Source: Latilactobacillus fragifolii
GTDB lineage: Bacteria > Bacillota > Bacilli > Lactobacillales > Lactobacillaceae
Length of the DNA: 53,200 bases
Reading direction: 5' to 3'
Assembly: GCF_905332535.1 (NCBI RefSeq)
Contig: NZ_CAJOCF010000008.1
Location: forward strand, 1 to 53,200
The notes beneath the pieces were generated by a model. It did not search any database, had not been told where the DNA came from, and worked only from the letters and a program-made list of their open reading frames with translations. Each line of letters begins with the position of its first letter. The stretch's first letter is position 1. The position numbers were made by a program, and so were the translations under genes. Shown piece by piece: positions 24,498 to 33,118 of this stretch.

Positions 24498-25253
24498 ATG
24501 AAACTAAGTAGAAGCGTCTTGTTTTTTAGTGGTATATCAACTTTGTGTTTATTGTCATCAGTTACTGAAAGTCCAGATAAAGTAAATGCTAAAACACCAT
24601 CTTCACAAGTAAATTCAAATGCAAGTGTAACATTTAAAGCAAATGATAATACAGTAGGCCCGGTAGATCCAACAAATCCAGACAGCAACTTTACCCCTGA
24701 TAATCCGAATAAGCCAAGTAATCAAAAAGGGCCTTTATCAATTGATTTTGTATCAGTGTTCAATTTTGGGGTACAAGACATTACAACTAATGATAAAACA
24801 TATAACGCAGCTTTAGTTACAGGGAAAAACAAATCAGATACAGATTCAGTTGATAAGCCAAATTACGTTCAAGTAACTGACAATACTGGTGAAAGTTTAG
24901 GGTGGAAATTAAGTGTAAAACAATTAGACCAACTTAAAAATAATTCTGATGAATTAAAAGGAGCTCAAATCAAACTTTCAAACTTAGAAGCAATCACTTC
25001 TAGCAGTTCAAACGCTATTAAGCCAACAACAAATTCAAATGTAATACTAGTCCCAGGGAATGCTGTACCCATTACAACTGCTGAAAAAGGCCAGGGTGAA
25101 GGGACATGGGTAACCCGTTTTGGATCTACCGCAGAACAAGGAAAAGAGTCAGTACAATTATTTGTTCCTGGTGCTTCTGTTAAAAAAATTGGAGCATACA
25201 CAGCATCATTGGAATGGTCTTTAAATAAAACACCAGATAACACAGTTGCATAA
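24498..25253 (+). CDS. WxL-domain surface protein 1
   Basis: 251 residues from ATG at 24498. Signal peptide (MKLSRS ... cleavage near VNAKT), then a Pro-rich linker (VDPTNPDSNFTPDNPNKPSN) and a WxL domain starting GPLSIDFVSVFNFG. The two WxL motifs are present: GWKLSV and SLEWSL close to the C terminus. WxL domains bind peptidoglycan non-covalently and act with DUF916 partners. The gene lies 31 bases ahead of a second WxL gene with the same design. Confidence 0.9.
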   Translation: MKLSRSVLFFSGISTLCLLSSVTESPDKVNAKTPSSQVNSNASVTFKANDNTVGPVDPTNPDSNFTPDNPNKPSNQKGPLSIDFVSVFNFGVQDITTNDKTYNAALVTGKNKSDTDSVDKPNYVQVTDNTGESLGWKLSVKQLDQLKNNSDELKGAQIKLSNLEAITSSSSNAIKPTTNSNVILVPGNAVPITTAEKGQGEGTWVTRFGSTAEQGKESVQLFVPGASVKKIGAYTASLEWSLNKTPDNTVA

Positions 25254-25284
25254 TAATTTATTACAAGTATTTTGGAGGATAACA

Positions 25285-26094
25285 ATGAATAAATTAATAC
25301 TTTCCAGCTTAACGCTGACTGGATTCTTTAGCATTAATACTTTACAGCAAGCAAATGCTGCAAGTAATAATCAATATAATACTGACGGGAAAATTAATTA
25401 TTTACCCTCGGCTAACTCAACCAAACCTGTTGACCCCACAAATCCTGATCCCACACAGCCTATTACACCTCAAAATCCTGATGGAAGCAATGCAACTCCA
25501 GGTACAAAAGGGCCGTTATCTATAGATTTTGCATCAAGCTTAGACTTTGGCAGCCAAGCCATTGTTGCAACAAATAGAAGCTACAACGCATTAGCACAGA
25601 AATACACAACAAATTCCGGTACATCAACAAGTGGCCCAAATTTTGTTCAGATTACAGATAATAGAGGATCTTTTAGCGGATGGAAATTGTCTGTAAAACA
25701 AGATACTCAATTTAAATCTGCCAAAAAAAATATTAGTTTAGATGGTGCAAACTTAACATTTAATTCTGGTATACATGTCAGTCAAAATACAAGTGACGAA
25801 GGTATAACAGCAACTAATAGTTTTACCCTCAATCCAGGTGAAGAGGTTACTTTGATGACTGGTAGCCCTGCAAACGATTCTGGAATAAACGGTACCGGTG
25901 GGACTCATATTTTAAGATTTGGAAACAATACAAGTGACTTATTAGTAGACGAAAAGAACGGTGACGGAAGTGATCGAGGAGTTACTACCTCAGCTATTAA
26001 ATTAAATGTTCCAGGAAAAGCTCCTAAAGTCGCTGATAACTATACAACAAATCTTAATTGGATACTCTCTGATACTCCAAGTAATACTAACTAA
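25285..26094 (+). CDS. WxL-domain surface protein 2
   Basis: 269 residues from ATG at 25285, with TTGGAGGA upstream. Signal peptide ending near NAASN, Pro/Thr/Asn linker with VDPTNPDPTQPITPQNPDG, then the WxL domain with KGPLSIDFASSLDFG, motif 1 SGWKLSV and motif 2 NLNWILSDTPSN at the C terminus. It is clearly a paralogue of the preceding protein (tandem duplication). Expected at the cell wall in complex with the DUF916 protein encoded next. Confidence 0.92.
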   Translation: MNKLILSSLTLTGFFSINTLQQANAASNNQYNTDGKINYLPSANSTKPVDPTNPDPTQPITPQNPDGSNATPGTKGPLSIDFASSLDFGSQAIVATNRSYNALAQKYTTNSGTSTSGPNFVQITDNRGSFSGWKLSVKQDTQFKSAKKNISLDGANLTFNSGIHVSQNTSDEGITATNSFTLNPGEEVTLMTGSPANDSGINGTGGTHILRFGNNTSDLLVDEKNGDGSDRGVTTSAIKLNVPGKAPKVADNYTTNLNWILSDTPSNTN

Positions 26095-26112
26095 TAATAA
26101 CAAAAAAATTAA

Positions 26113-26145
26113 GGGATCGAGAGTAATAGTCTTTCGGTCCTTTTT
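26113..26145 (+). terminator. Terminator-like hairpin between WxL and DUF916 genes
   Basis: GGGATCGA / TTTCGGTCC imperfect stem followed by five T. It may lower expression of the downstream genes. Confidence 0.55.
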
Positions 26146-26167
26146 ATATAGACTAGGAGAGTATAGT

Positions 26168-27388
26168 ATGAGAAGAAAAATTATTTATTCCTTATTCTTA
26201 TTAATATTTTGCTTACTAAGCAAAAAAAATATAGCCCAAGCAAATGAACTAACATTTTCAGTATCACCCATAATACCTGAGAATCAGATAGATAAAAAAG
26301 TTGGTTATTATAATTTACTACTAGATAATGGTAAAACTCAAGATCTGACTATTAGAGTAGAAAATACATCAAATGATAAAATTTCAATTAAAACTAATAT
26401 AGTATCTGCAAAGACAAATTCTAATGGTGTAGTAGATTACAATAATAGAAAAATAAAAAAAGACTTGACGCTTAAATATAATATTGAAGACATTGCTAAA
26501 ACACCTAAAATTATAACACTAAATAAAGGAGAATCAAAAGATATTAAAATCCATTTAACAATGCCTTCAGAAAGGTTTAATGGTCTTATATCTGGGGGAA
26601 TTAATTTTAAAGACATAAGTACAGAGCAAAAGACGGACATAAAACATAAAGATAGTGTTTCAATTAACAACACCTATTCGTTTCAACTGGGACTACTTAT
26701 AAGGAATGATACAACACCAATAAGTGAATACAGTAAGCAAAAAAATGGGCTTAAACTTACAAATGTTAAACCATCACAAAGTAACTTCAGAAATGTGATA
26801 GATATTAACTTTCAGAATCCCCTCCCTAATTATTTAAACCAGCTTGCTGTTAAAGCTCGAATATACAGACACGGTAAAAAAAATATTTTATACGAAAAAA
26901 ATAGCAAATTGATGCAAATGGCTCCTAACTCTAATTTTAATTATTCAATTTTATTGGGAAACGGAGAAAAGATGATTCCAGGAAAATATACCATGGAAGC
27001 CGAAGCATACTCTGAATTGAGTCCTACGGGTAAGTACAAAGCTAAATTTAAACAAGAACATTTCGAAAATTATAAATATAGATGGAAATTTAATAAAGAT
27101 TTTATTATTACTAGAAAATCAGCTGTTAAGTTTAATAACTCTGATGTCACTATTAATAAAGTTAATTGGGCATTAATATTTATTATATTAGTAATCGGTT
27201 TATTAGCTATGTTAGCTATTATACTCTTCCTTCTACTATTGAGAAAAAAAAATAAAGAGGAAGTTACTGTAGAGCAAATCATATTAGATAATAGCGGAAG
27301 TAAAACTGTTATCTGTAGAACAATTACGTATAAGGAATATAAATATTTGAAAAATAACGGCACAGATATAGCCATTATTAGTAAATAG
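26168..27388 (+). CDS. DUF916/DUF3324 WxL-interacting protein
   Basis: 406 residues from ATG at 26168 (AGGAGAG upstream); longer upstream frames lack a start signal and overlap the WxL gene. Signal peptide to about residue 28 (AQANE), then a DUF916 immunoglobulin-like region opening LTFSVSPIIPENQ with GYYNLLLDNGKTQDLTIRVENTSND, a DUF3324 region, a C-terminal membrane helix (ALIFIILVIGLLAMLAIILF, about 338-360) and a cytoplasmic tail. DUF916 proteins hold WxL proteins and peptidoglycan together at the surface (WxL-interacting protein). The protein is intact. Confidence 0.88.
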   Translation: MRRKIIYSLFLLIFCLLSKKNIAQANELTFSVSPIIPENQIDKKVGYYNLLLDNGKTQDLTIRVENTSNDKISIKTNIVSAKTNSNGVVDYNNRKIKKDLTLKYNIEDIAKTPKIITLNKGESKDIKIHLTMPSERFNGLISGGINFKDISTEQKTDIKHKDSVSINNTYSFQLGLLIRNDTTPISEYSKQKNGLKLTNVKPSQSNFRNVIDINFQNPLPNYLNQLAVKARIYRHGKKNILYEKNSKLMQMAPNSNFNYSILLGNGEKMIPGKYTMEAEAYSELSPTGKYKAKFKQEHFENYKYRWKFNKDFIITRKSAVKFNNSDVTINKVNWALIFIILVIGLLAMLAIILFLLLLRKKNKEEVTVEQIILDNSGSKTVICRTITYKEYKYLKNNGTDIAIISK

Positions 27389-27520
27389 GACAACATCTAA
27401 ATGGAAAAGATTACCTACTATCCTTATACGTCTCTTACTCGTAACAACTTTCTTATTAATTCTTCAATAAGTAATCTGAATAAGAATTTAAAAATAAACT
27501 ATTAGAAAAGGATGCAGGAT

Positions 27521-28078
27521 ATGACTAAGTATACAAAACTGTCAATCGTAACATTTATACTTATCGCTTCTTTATTAAAGGTGGAGACTTGTTTTGCTGA
27601 TTCTACAAGTCTACGCGGTATCACCTCAATTAATGTAACATCATCAAGTCAAAATGCTTTATCTCTCCAGCATTATCCATCATTTAATTTTGGAACATTT
27701 CTAATTGGTAAAACAAGTTCAGCCACAACAACTAGTGATTCAACGTACTCAATTCTTGACTTAAGGGGTGGAAATGATGGGTATAAAATTCAAGTTTCAG
27801 TTAGTGATTTTAAATCAATAACTGCTCCAAATAAAAAATTACCAATCGTTTCATTGACAATGACTTCCGACAACAATAGTAACGGACATTTAAAAGGAGC
27901 AAATAGTGTAGATGTGCTGAATAAGCAAGGAATTATTATAATAGGAGACAAAGATTCAAATGGGGTACAGACATCAGGTTCCGTGACTTTATCGTTATCT
28001 TTAAACGAAAAAAATAGTTCGGTTGCCCCAGGTGAATATCGGGCAACAGTTACTCACAACATTATTTCTGGTGTTTAA
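27521..28078 (+). CDS. WxL-like secreted protein without the tryptophans
   Basis: 185 residues from ATG at 27521 (AAAAGGA upstream). Signal peptide to about residue 27 (CFADS). The body has WxL-domain spacing (YPSFNFGTF ... GNDGYKIQVSV ... VAPGEYRATVTHNIISGV) but the first motif is GYKIQV and the second lacks a W-x-L core. The C-terminal IISGV is shared in form with IINGV of the next protein. It is placed between two DUF916 genes and is probably a divergent WxL-type structural protein. Confidence 0.65.
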   Translation: MTKYTKLSIVTFILIASLLKVETCFADSTSLRGITSINVTSSSQNALSLQHYPSFNFGTFLIGKTSSATTTSDSTYSILDLRGGNDGYKIQVSVSDFKSITAPNKKLPIVSLTMTSDNNSNGHLKGANSVDVLNKQGIIIIGDKDSNGVQTSGSVTLSLSLNEKNSSVAPGEYRATVTHNIISGV

Positions 28079-28102
28079 TAATAAGATAAGGATGTGAACA
28101 AA

Positions 28103-29992
28103 GTGAATAATTTTAGAAAAGTGTTAATTTTATGTACTGCACTTTTACTAATCATAGCGTTTGAAAAAAAACAAATACAGGCAGCAACTATAGATGGTGC
28201 CATTGATACTAATGGACTAGTAACTGGAGTAAAAGGAGCAACTTATTATAATGTGTCTTCTTGGAAAGATATGTTTGACACATATAAAAACGTAACACCG
28301 ACCAATGATTCTAATAATACTGTTTATTTCAATGTAATATCTGATTTACCCGGTAATAATAGTGTTTTACAAGGCACTCCAATTATAAGTAATAAAAGTG
28401 TAAACATAAACGGAAATAATCATAAACTCTACTATGATAATGATACTAACTATACAACAGGACTTAATGGGCAGAATAGAAGTATTGGTTTTTACGCACA
28501 AGGAAGTATCACTGATCAAACAAATGCAACCATTAGAAATGCTACTTGGATTAACAATCAATCCTCCGGTCTATTCCCTGCTTCAGGACCGTCAGCCAAG
28601 CTTAACCAATATTATATAAATATAACTGAATATAACGGTGATCCATATAATGCCGCATCACCTATTAATAACGAAGGCGGGAAAATATTTTTCTCTGGAA
28701 ACAATAAATTCGATGTCTTATATGGTGGAGCTATTAACGCACCAGGTACTAATCCTGATACTGCTTTCGAATGGATAAGGGGCGGGAAATATATTGAAGT
28801 TTTAGATGGACAGACTGATGTTAATTTAAATGCACTGATCGACCAAATGATTTATCCAAACGGAGTAGGCACAGGACAAACTATTAAAATAGATGACAAT
28901 GCAAAGATGAATTGGAATAGCGGTCAATACTACTCACTGTACTATGGATCTGCAGATACGGGTCCTTTAAATTGGATACTTGGAAAAAATGCAGAGTTTA
29001 ATATAAAAGATATAGGAACTGCTTCTAACACTGGAAGATGGTTTGATTCCACTAATTTTACTACATGGAAAATTCAAGCGGGTACAGGTTCCAAGCTTAC
29101 TGCAGATACAGCTGGCGGTTCGATAAATCTTGATGCATTTTTAACCAACGTTCAGTGGGATTTTGATAAAGGTAGTGAACTATTCTTAAATAACAAGGGA
29201 AAGAACAATTTATTCACTGGTTCTCCTAGAGGTGATTCAAAATTTAATTTTAAAAGTGCGGATCAAGTTACTCTTTCATCTACGTCCTCACCAGTATTTT
29301 CAAACAGTTCTAAAGTTCCAATAAACTTTTATGATGAAGGTCTGCGATTACATGCATCTTCACAAGTTGTTAACACAAATGACACTGTTGATGACCGGAC
29401 TGATTATTCAGGTAATGATATTTGGGAACGAGTTGCAACAGGCACTATACCAAGCGATTTTAATACTTCAAATATGCGACCTAATTATACAAATGATACG
29501 TTAAACTATTTAAAAACAGCAAAATATATTAGGTGGTATCACCCTGATGGCTTACTGGCTAATAATTCTGATACCAATCGAGTATATAATATTGATCTTA
29601 ATAATCTACCTAAAACAGGTGCTTTGAGTGAATTGATCCCAGGCAATTCAGGTATGCAACTCAATATCACCGACGATCGTGGAAGCACACCTAACTTTTC
29701 AGTTCAACTAACAGAAGTTTCTAATAACACGCCAACAATGACTAAATATTTCTGGAAAAATACAGAGGAACCTAAATCTATTCAAGAATTAGGAAGCATA
29801 CCTATTCAAATTGCATTAATAAACGATGACAATAATTTACCAAGTAATGTTTCAATGACTATGGCTGGTGGAAACTATCAGTTTAATTATAAGACAACTG
29901 AAGGTCTACTAGTTAAAGCTAATAATAAATTAAAATTACAATCTAATAAAAATAATGCTACGTTTTTATACTCAATAATAAACGGGGTGTAA
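28103..29992 (+). CDS. Large surface protein with WxL-like C terminus
   Basis: 629 residues from GTG at 28103, selected by AAGGA 10 nt upstream. Signal peptide ending near IQAATI. The central part (about 30-430) is rich in Asn, Gly and Thr with regular short strands (ISNKSVNINGNNHKL, GGKIFFSGNNKF), compatible with a beta-helix/pectin-lyase-like fold as in the large CscC-type proteins of WxL clusters. The C-terminal ~140 residues include GALSELIPGNSGMQLNITDD and end FLYSIINGV, again WxL-like but without the usual tryptophans. Adhesion or binding of a polymer is plausible. Confidence 0.65.
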   Translation: MNNFRKVLILCTALLLIIAFEKKQIQAATIDGAIDTNGLVTGVKGATYYNVSSWKDMFDTYKNVTPTNDSNNTVYFNVISDLPGNNSVLQGTPIISNKSVNINGNNHKLYYDNDTNYTTGLNGQNRSIGFYAQGSITDQTNATIRNATWINNQSSGLFPASGPSAKLNQYYINITEYNGDPYNAASPINNEGGKIFFSGNNKFDVLYGGAINAPGTNPDTAFEWIRGGKYIEVLDGQTDVNLNALIDQMIYPNGVGTGQTIKIDDNAKMNWNSGQYYSLYYGSADTGPLNWILGKNAEFNIKDIGTASNTGRWFDSTNFTTWKIQAGTGSKLTADTAGGSINLDAFLTNVQWDFDKGSELFLNNKGKNNLFTGSPRGDSKFNFKSADQVTLSSTSSPVFSNSSKVPINFYDEGLRLHASSQVVNTNDTVDDRTDYSGNDIWERVATGTIPSDFNTSNMRPNYTNDTLNYLKTAKYIRWYHPDGLLANNSDTNRVYNIDLNNLPKTGALSELIPGNSGMQLNITDDRGSTPNFSVQLTEVSNNTPTMTKYFWKNTEEPKSIQELGSIPIQIALINDDNNLPSNVSMTMAGGNYQFNYKTTEGLLVKANNKLKLQSNKNNATFLYSIINGV

Positions 29993-30018
29993 AGGCCTCT
30001 GGAAAAGAGAGTTCGAAA

Positions 30019-31038
30019 ATGTTTAAATTAAAATTTAACTTTCTATGGATAGCAGCAACGCTAATAATAATAATATTTTGTATGAATAAAAACATTGTCT
30101 CTGCAAGTAAAGTAGAATACGGAATAGCTACTAGCAAGGAAGAAGCGACTCTTAAGAATAGTTCAACTGGATTTTTTGCGGTTCCAATAGATGAAGAAAA
30201 GATAAACACGATAAATGGTAACTACTGGCAAATAAATACAGTTCCTAACAAAGAAATAACGCTAAAAATAAAAATTATCAATTCTGATAAAAAAAATAAT
30301 TTTCTAGTCTCTGTAAATCAAGCTGCTACAAATTCAAATTTAGTGGTAGACTACAACTTGACCCAAAAGAAAATAAAAAGCAGTTTTTATAAACAAGTTC
30401 CTCTAAACTTCAATAATGCAGCAAAAGTAGCAGGGAACAAAAACCATAAAGTAATTAGGTTAGATAGTCACGAAACAGCTATTATCCCTATTAAAATTAA
30501 AATACCAAAGAACAATTTTAACGGTAGTGTAGTTGGAGGAGTTAATATTACTAAATCTATGACTCCAGCTGAAGAAGTAAATCTTATAAATAACACCTTT
30601 AGATTTACTTATGCTGTTGTTTTAAACCAAGGAAAACATCACAACCAGAACACAAACTTAAAGACCAACTTTACTAATAACTCAAAATTTAACAATATTT
30701 TAAACTTTAATGTTACTAATAAGAATATGAATATATTGCAAGACATTAAAGCTGTAGGGACAGTAACTCAAGGGATTCGAAGTATTTCAAGCGTTAAGCT
30801 TGATAAAGGCACCATTACTCCTTTAACTAGATTCTCTTTAAAATTTGCTGCTAATAACCCTTGGAAAACTGGTGAATATAATCTTAAACTTAAAATTTAT
30901 AGTAACAAAAGAGTAATTAAAAATATAAATCAAACATTTTATATTAAACCCAATGGGAAAATTATTGAACGCAAGAATAAGAGTATAATCGGATATTTCA
31001 AATATCAGAGACAGAAACTTTTGCAGAATTCTCTATAA
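30019..31038 (+). CDS. Second DUF916-like protein, without C-terminal membrane anchor
   Basis: 339 residues. The ATG at 30019 is preceded by AAAAGAGAG. Signal/anchor at about 8-30. DUF916-like features: GYFAVP-type opening as GFFAVPIDEEK, the YWQINTVPNKEITLKIKIINSDKK strand pair, HETAIIPIKIKIPKNNFNGSVVGGVNI. It lacks the C-terminal membrane helix seen in the first DUF916 protein and ends in a short basic tail (KYQRQKLLQ). The gene may be truncated at its 3' end, or the protein may be secreted. It pairs with the two preceding WxL-like genes. Confidence 0.72.
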   Translation: MFKLKFNFLWIAATLIIIIFCMNKNIVSASKVEYGIATSKEEATLKNSSTGFFAVPIDEEKINTINGNYWQINTVPNKEITLKIKIINSDKKNNFLVSVNQAATNSNLVVDYNLTQKKIKSSFYKQVPLNFNNAAKVAGNKNHKVIRLDSHETAIIPIKIKIPKNNFNGSVVGGVNITKSMTPAEEVNLINNTFRFTYAVVLNQGKHHNQNTNLKTNFTNNSKFNNILNFNVTNKNMNILQDIKAVGTVTQGIRSISSVKLDKGTITPLTRFSLKFAANNPWKTGEYNLKLKIYSNKRVIKNINQTFYIKPNGKIIERKNKSIIGYFKYQRQKLLQNSL

Positions 31039-31259
31039 TAGTGAATAAATTAGTCTTATCAAGAATCAGCAATGAATTCTACTGAAATTTTAATTATTGA
31101 AAAGGTCTTAAAAACTAAAGAAATTGATACTAGATCATCTTTAAAAAAAAGCATCAGATTATCAAATAAATTAACTTATCAAAGACTTGTGAACACTTAA
31201 CTTTAGCCTAGCAGTCATTTAAAGTGAGCTATACGACAAATAAAAAAGGATGGTACATC

Positions 31260-31667
31260 ATGGAAAAAATTGATGTCGAATTATTAATTGATTGGTATGT
31301 CGAAGTGCAAAACATTGTTGGTACTTTAGATCAAATTGCGGCTACCTATAATTTAAACTTTGCAGCATTCAGGATACTAGATCAGATATATCAAAGTAAT
31401 TCACTTTCGCCTCGAGATTTATCGGAAATCGAAAAGACTTCTCCACCAGCGGTTTCTCGGAAATTAAATCTATTACAAGTAAAAGGTTATATTTGTAAGC
31501 GCAGAGATGATCCTCACGATCAACGACTTGTTAAACTTGAAATTACGACTAAAGGTAAAGAAGCCTATTTTGCAATTAAAGAATCCCTAGATGCTAAGTC
31601 AATTGAAATCCTTTCCTATATTAAAAAGGCGGAATACCGCTCTATCGATAGAAAAAGTAATATTTAA
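31260..31667 (+). CDS. MarR-family transcriptional regulator, copy 2
   Basis: 135 residues from ATG at 31260 (AAAAGGA upstream). Winged helix SLSPRDLSEIEKTSPPAVSRKLNLLQVKGYICKRRDDPHDQRLVKLEITTKGKE with the MarR wing DPHDQR. It is homologous in layout to the regulator at 23794 (both have a WYVEVQ/WFRVNQ-type first helix). Placed after the last WxL-cluster gene; joint or antagonistic control of the cluster is inferred. The 221 bases upstream hold no clear gene. Confidence 0.85.
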   Translation: MEKIDVELLIDWYVEVQNIVGTLDQIAATYNLNFAAFRILDQIYQSNSLSPRDLSEIEKTSPPAVSRKLNLLQVKGYICKRRDDPHDQRLVKLEITTKGKEAYFAIKESLDAKSIEILSYIKKAEYRSIDRKSNI

Positions 31668-31729
31668 AAAAGCTCACAGAGTACCGTATAGCCTTTAGAC
31701 GACTATTAGTTTATAATAGTTTCATTAAT

Positions 31730-31975
31730 TTGGGGAATTTAGCGCCCGCTACAATAACGGATCAAATTAATGATTGTTGTGAGGTTATGCAGGTAGTACT
31801 GCTCTTAGCAGATGTCTCAACAGGTGAGTCTATCTTAGTCTTATTGCTTGCTATTTTTGCAGTTGTTAATATGGTCCCAACTACTATTAATTTTAGATTT
31901 ACACATGTCAGATGGCCATTAATTATCGTCATAGCAATTACCCCTATACTAGAAGCCTTAATGTATGGCTCATAA
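31730..31975 (+). CDS. Possible small membrane protein
   Basis: 81-residue frame with a TTG start; a -10-like TATAATAG lies about 20-25 bases upstream but no strong ribosome binding site is seen. Residues about 23-47 and 60-76 are hydrophobic. Not recognised, and it may be a chance or decayed frame. It is followed by a terminator at 32018. Confidence 0.35.
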   Translation: MGNLAPATITDQINDCCEVMQVVLLLADVSTGESILVLLLAIFAVVNMVPTTINFRFTHVRWPLIIVIAITPILEALMYGS

Positions 31976-32017
31976 CTTCACTGGAGAACCATCAATAAAC
32001 GAGTTGTATATTAATCA

Positions 32018-32042
32018 AAAGCCGCCTATTAAGGCGGCTTTA
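32018..32042. terminator. Bidirectional terminator
   Basis: Perfect stem AAAGCCGCCT / AGGCGGCTTT with a 4-base loop. Confidence 0.8.
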
Positions 32043-32068
32043 TAATTTTATCATGTAACCTCGAACAA

Positions 32069-32151
32069 GTCTCAATTACTGAACAGTTTTTGAGACTGAA
32101 TCAAAAACGTGTTATACTAGGATTTATCGAGTCTCATATTCTTAGTCTCAC
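32069..32151. other. Presumed res site of the serine resolvase
   Basis: Two pairs of related 7-8-base repeats upstream of the recombinase gene: GTCTCAA ... TTGAGAC as a 28-bp inverted site (32069-32096), and GAGTCTCA ... TTAGTCTCAC (32130-32151). The -10 box TATACT (about 32114-32119) lies between them, so binding by the recombinase should repress its own gene. Spaced subsites of this kind are typical of res sites used for plasmid multimer resolution or of DNA-inversion sites. Confidence 0.65.
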
Positions 32152-32166
32152 AAAGGAGCGATAAAT

Positions 32167-32754
32167 TTGGCTAAAATTTATGGTTACGCACGGGTTTCAA
32201 CTTCGAGTCAAAATTTAGAAGAACAAATTGCGCAACTTGTCGACGCTGGTGTTGATCAAACAAATATCTATTCAGAAAAGTTTACTGGTACAACAACTCA
32301 CCGGCCAGTTTTTGACTTACTGTTAAATACAATCTCGAGTGGTGATACTTTAGTGATTACAAAACTTGATCGCTTTGCCAGAAACACACGTGAAGCCTTA
32401 AACAGCATTGAACCATTGTTAAATCAAAATATTAGTATTAAAGTGCTTAACTTGGGAACCATTGAAAATACGCCAATGGGTAAGATGATTGTTCGAACCC
32501 TGCTATCTGTAGCCGAAATGGAGCGGGATATGATTGTTGAACGAACACAGGCTGGTAAGGAGTATTCTAAAAAACACAATCCTAACTTTAAGGAGGGCCG
32601 GCCGAGGCGCAAGATTGGCCCACATGAAATGGCGATTTATGAATATTATCAAAATCATTCAATCAAAGAAACAGTAGAGGCTTTTAACACTTCTAAAGCA
32701 ACGCTCTTCAGGATTAAGCAACAGATTGAATTGGAAACACTGCAAGGATCCTAA
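32167..32754 (+). CDS. Serine recombinase (resolvase/invertase family)
   Basis: 195 residues, TTG start with AAAGGAGCG upstream. N-terminal catalytic domain with YGYARVSTSSQNLEEQ (catalytic Ser at about residue 10-11), the LDRFARNTRE motif and EMERDMIVERTQAG helix E, then a C-terminal helix-turn-helix (KETVEAFNTSKATLFRIKQQ). Length and motifs fit the small resolvases of Gram-positive plasmids that resolve multimers. The frame is intact and its presumed site lies just upstream. Confidence 0.93.
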   Translation: MAKIYGYARVSTSSQNLEEQIAQLVDAGVDQTNIYSEKFTGTTTHRPVFDLLLNTISSGDTLVITKLDRFARNTREALNSIEPLLNQNISIKVLNLGTIENTPMGKMIVRTLLSVAEMERDMIVERTQAGKEYSKKHNPNFKEGRPRRKIGPHEMAIYEYYQNHSIKETVEAFNTSKATLFRIKQQIELETLQGS

Positions 32755-32762
32755 ACATTCAA

Positions 32763-32803
32763 AAAGCGGGTTTAACACCGATAGTCGGTATTAAACCCGC
32801 TTT
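32763..32803. terminator. Strong bidirectional terminator
   Basis: Stem AAAGCGGGTTTAA / TTAAACCCGCTTT with an inner ACCGA/TCGGT pair. It separates the resolvase from the toxin-antitoxin promoter. Confidence 0.85.
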
Positions 32804-32811
32804 AATTTTGG

Positions 32812-32817
32812 TATAAT
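32812..32817 (+). promoter_or_regulatory. Extended -10 promoter of the Fst-like locus
   Basis: TGGTATAAT, an extended -10 box. The leader that follows contains GTAGTAGTTAGTTGCAA, complementary in part to the segment TTGCAATACTACTAC near 33040-33054 at the 3' end of the same RNA. Confidence 0.7.
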
Positions 32818-32916
32818 GACACCCGTAGTAGTTAGTTGCAAGCACGTCCCCTTCGTCAACTCAAAATTGACTGTTTGGAGGTGGCTGCATGCAAAAAAAC
32901 AATGAGGAGATCGGCT

Positions 32917-33015
32917 GTGAATTTGCTATCGCAAATTCTCGTTGCGATTGCCCCAGTAGCTTTAAAGGAAGCTATTGGTTGGGTAAAAGCACGAAAACAT
33001 AAAAAAAGACGCTAA
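32917..33015 (+). CDS. Small hydrophobic type I toxin-like peptide
   Basis: 32 residues: starts MNLLSQILVAIAPVALKEAI and ends with the basic tail KARKHKKRR. GTG start at 32917 with GAGGAG 7 nt upstream. Hydrophobic helix plus basic tail, encoded inside an RNA whose leader and tail are complementary and which is faced by a convergent antisense promoter: the architecture of the par/Fst type I toxin-antitoxin family. The peptide itself is not a close Fst copy by eye. Confidence 0.68.
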   Translation: MNLLSQILVAIAPVALKEAIGWVKARKHKKRR

Positions 33016-33019
33016 TTTA

Positions 33020-33097
33020 AATTAACGTCTAACAACTTATTGCAATACTACTACATGAGCGAGGTACTGGCCGGTACCTTGCTCTTTTTTTGCGTAA
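33020..33097 (-). ncRNA. Candidate antitoxin RNA of the Fst-like locus
   Basis: Minus-strand extended -10 TGATATAAT (33102-33107 on the + strand as ATTATA) points into the locus. The RNA would be antisense to the 3' end of the toxin message across the hairpin at 33057-33091 and contains the complement of the repeat shared with the toxin leader. Its left end is not defined. Confidence 0.5.
33057..33091 (+). terminator. Terminator of the Fst-like toxin RNA
   Basis: Stem GAGCGAGGTAC / GTACCTTGCTC followed by eight T. In par-type loci this hairpin is shared by both RNAs. Confidence 0.85.
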
Positions 33098-33118
33098 ACT
33101 TATTATATCACATAATTC

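Noticed and set aside
26006-26167. Long upstream extension of the DUF916 gene starting at 26006
   Set aside because: It overlaps the WxL gene and the terminator hairpin, and the signal peptide begins at the ATG at 26168.
32069-32151. CRISPR-like repeats (GTCTCA units)
   Set aside because: Only four short, unevenly spaced copies in two orientations directly upstream of a serine recombinase; a res site fits better. No CRISPR array was seen anywhere in the window.
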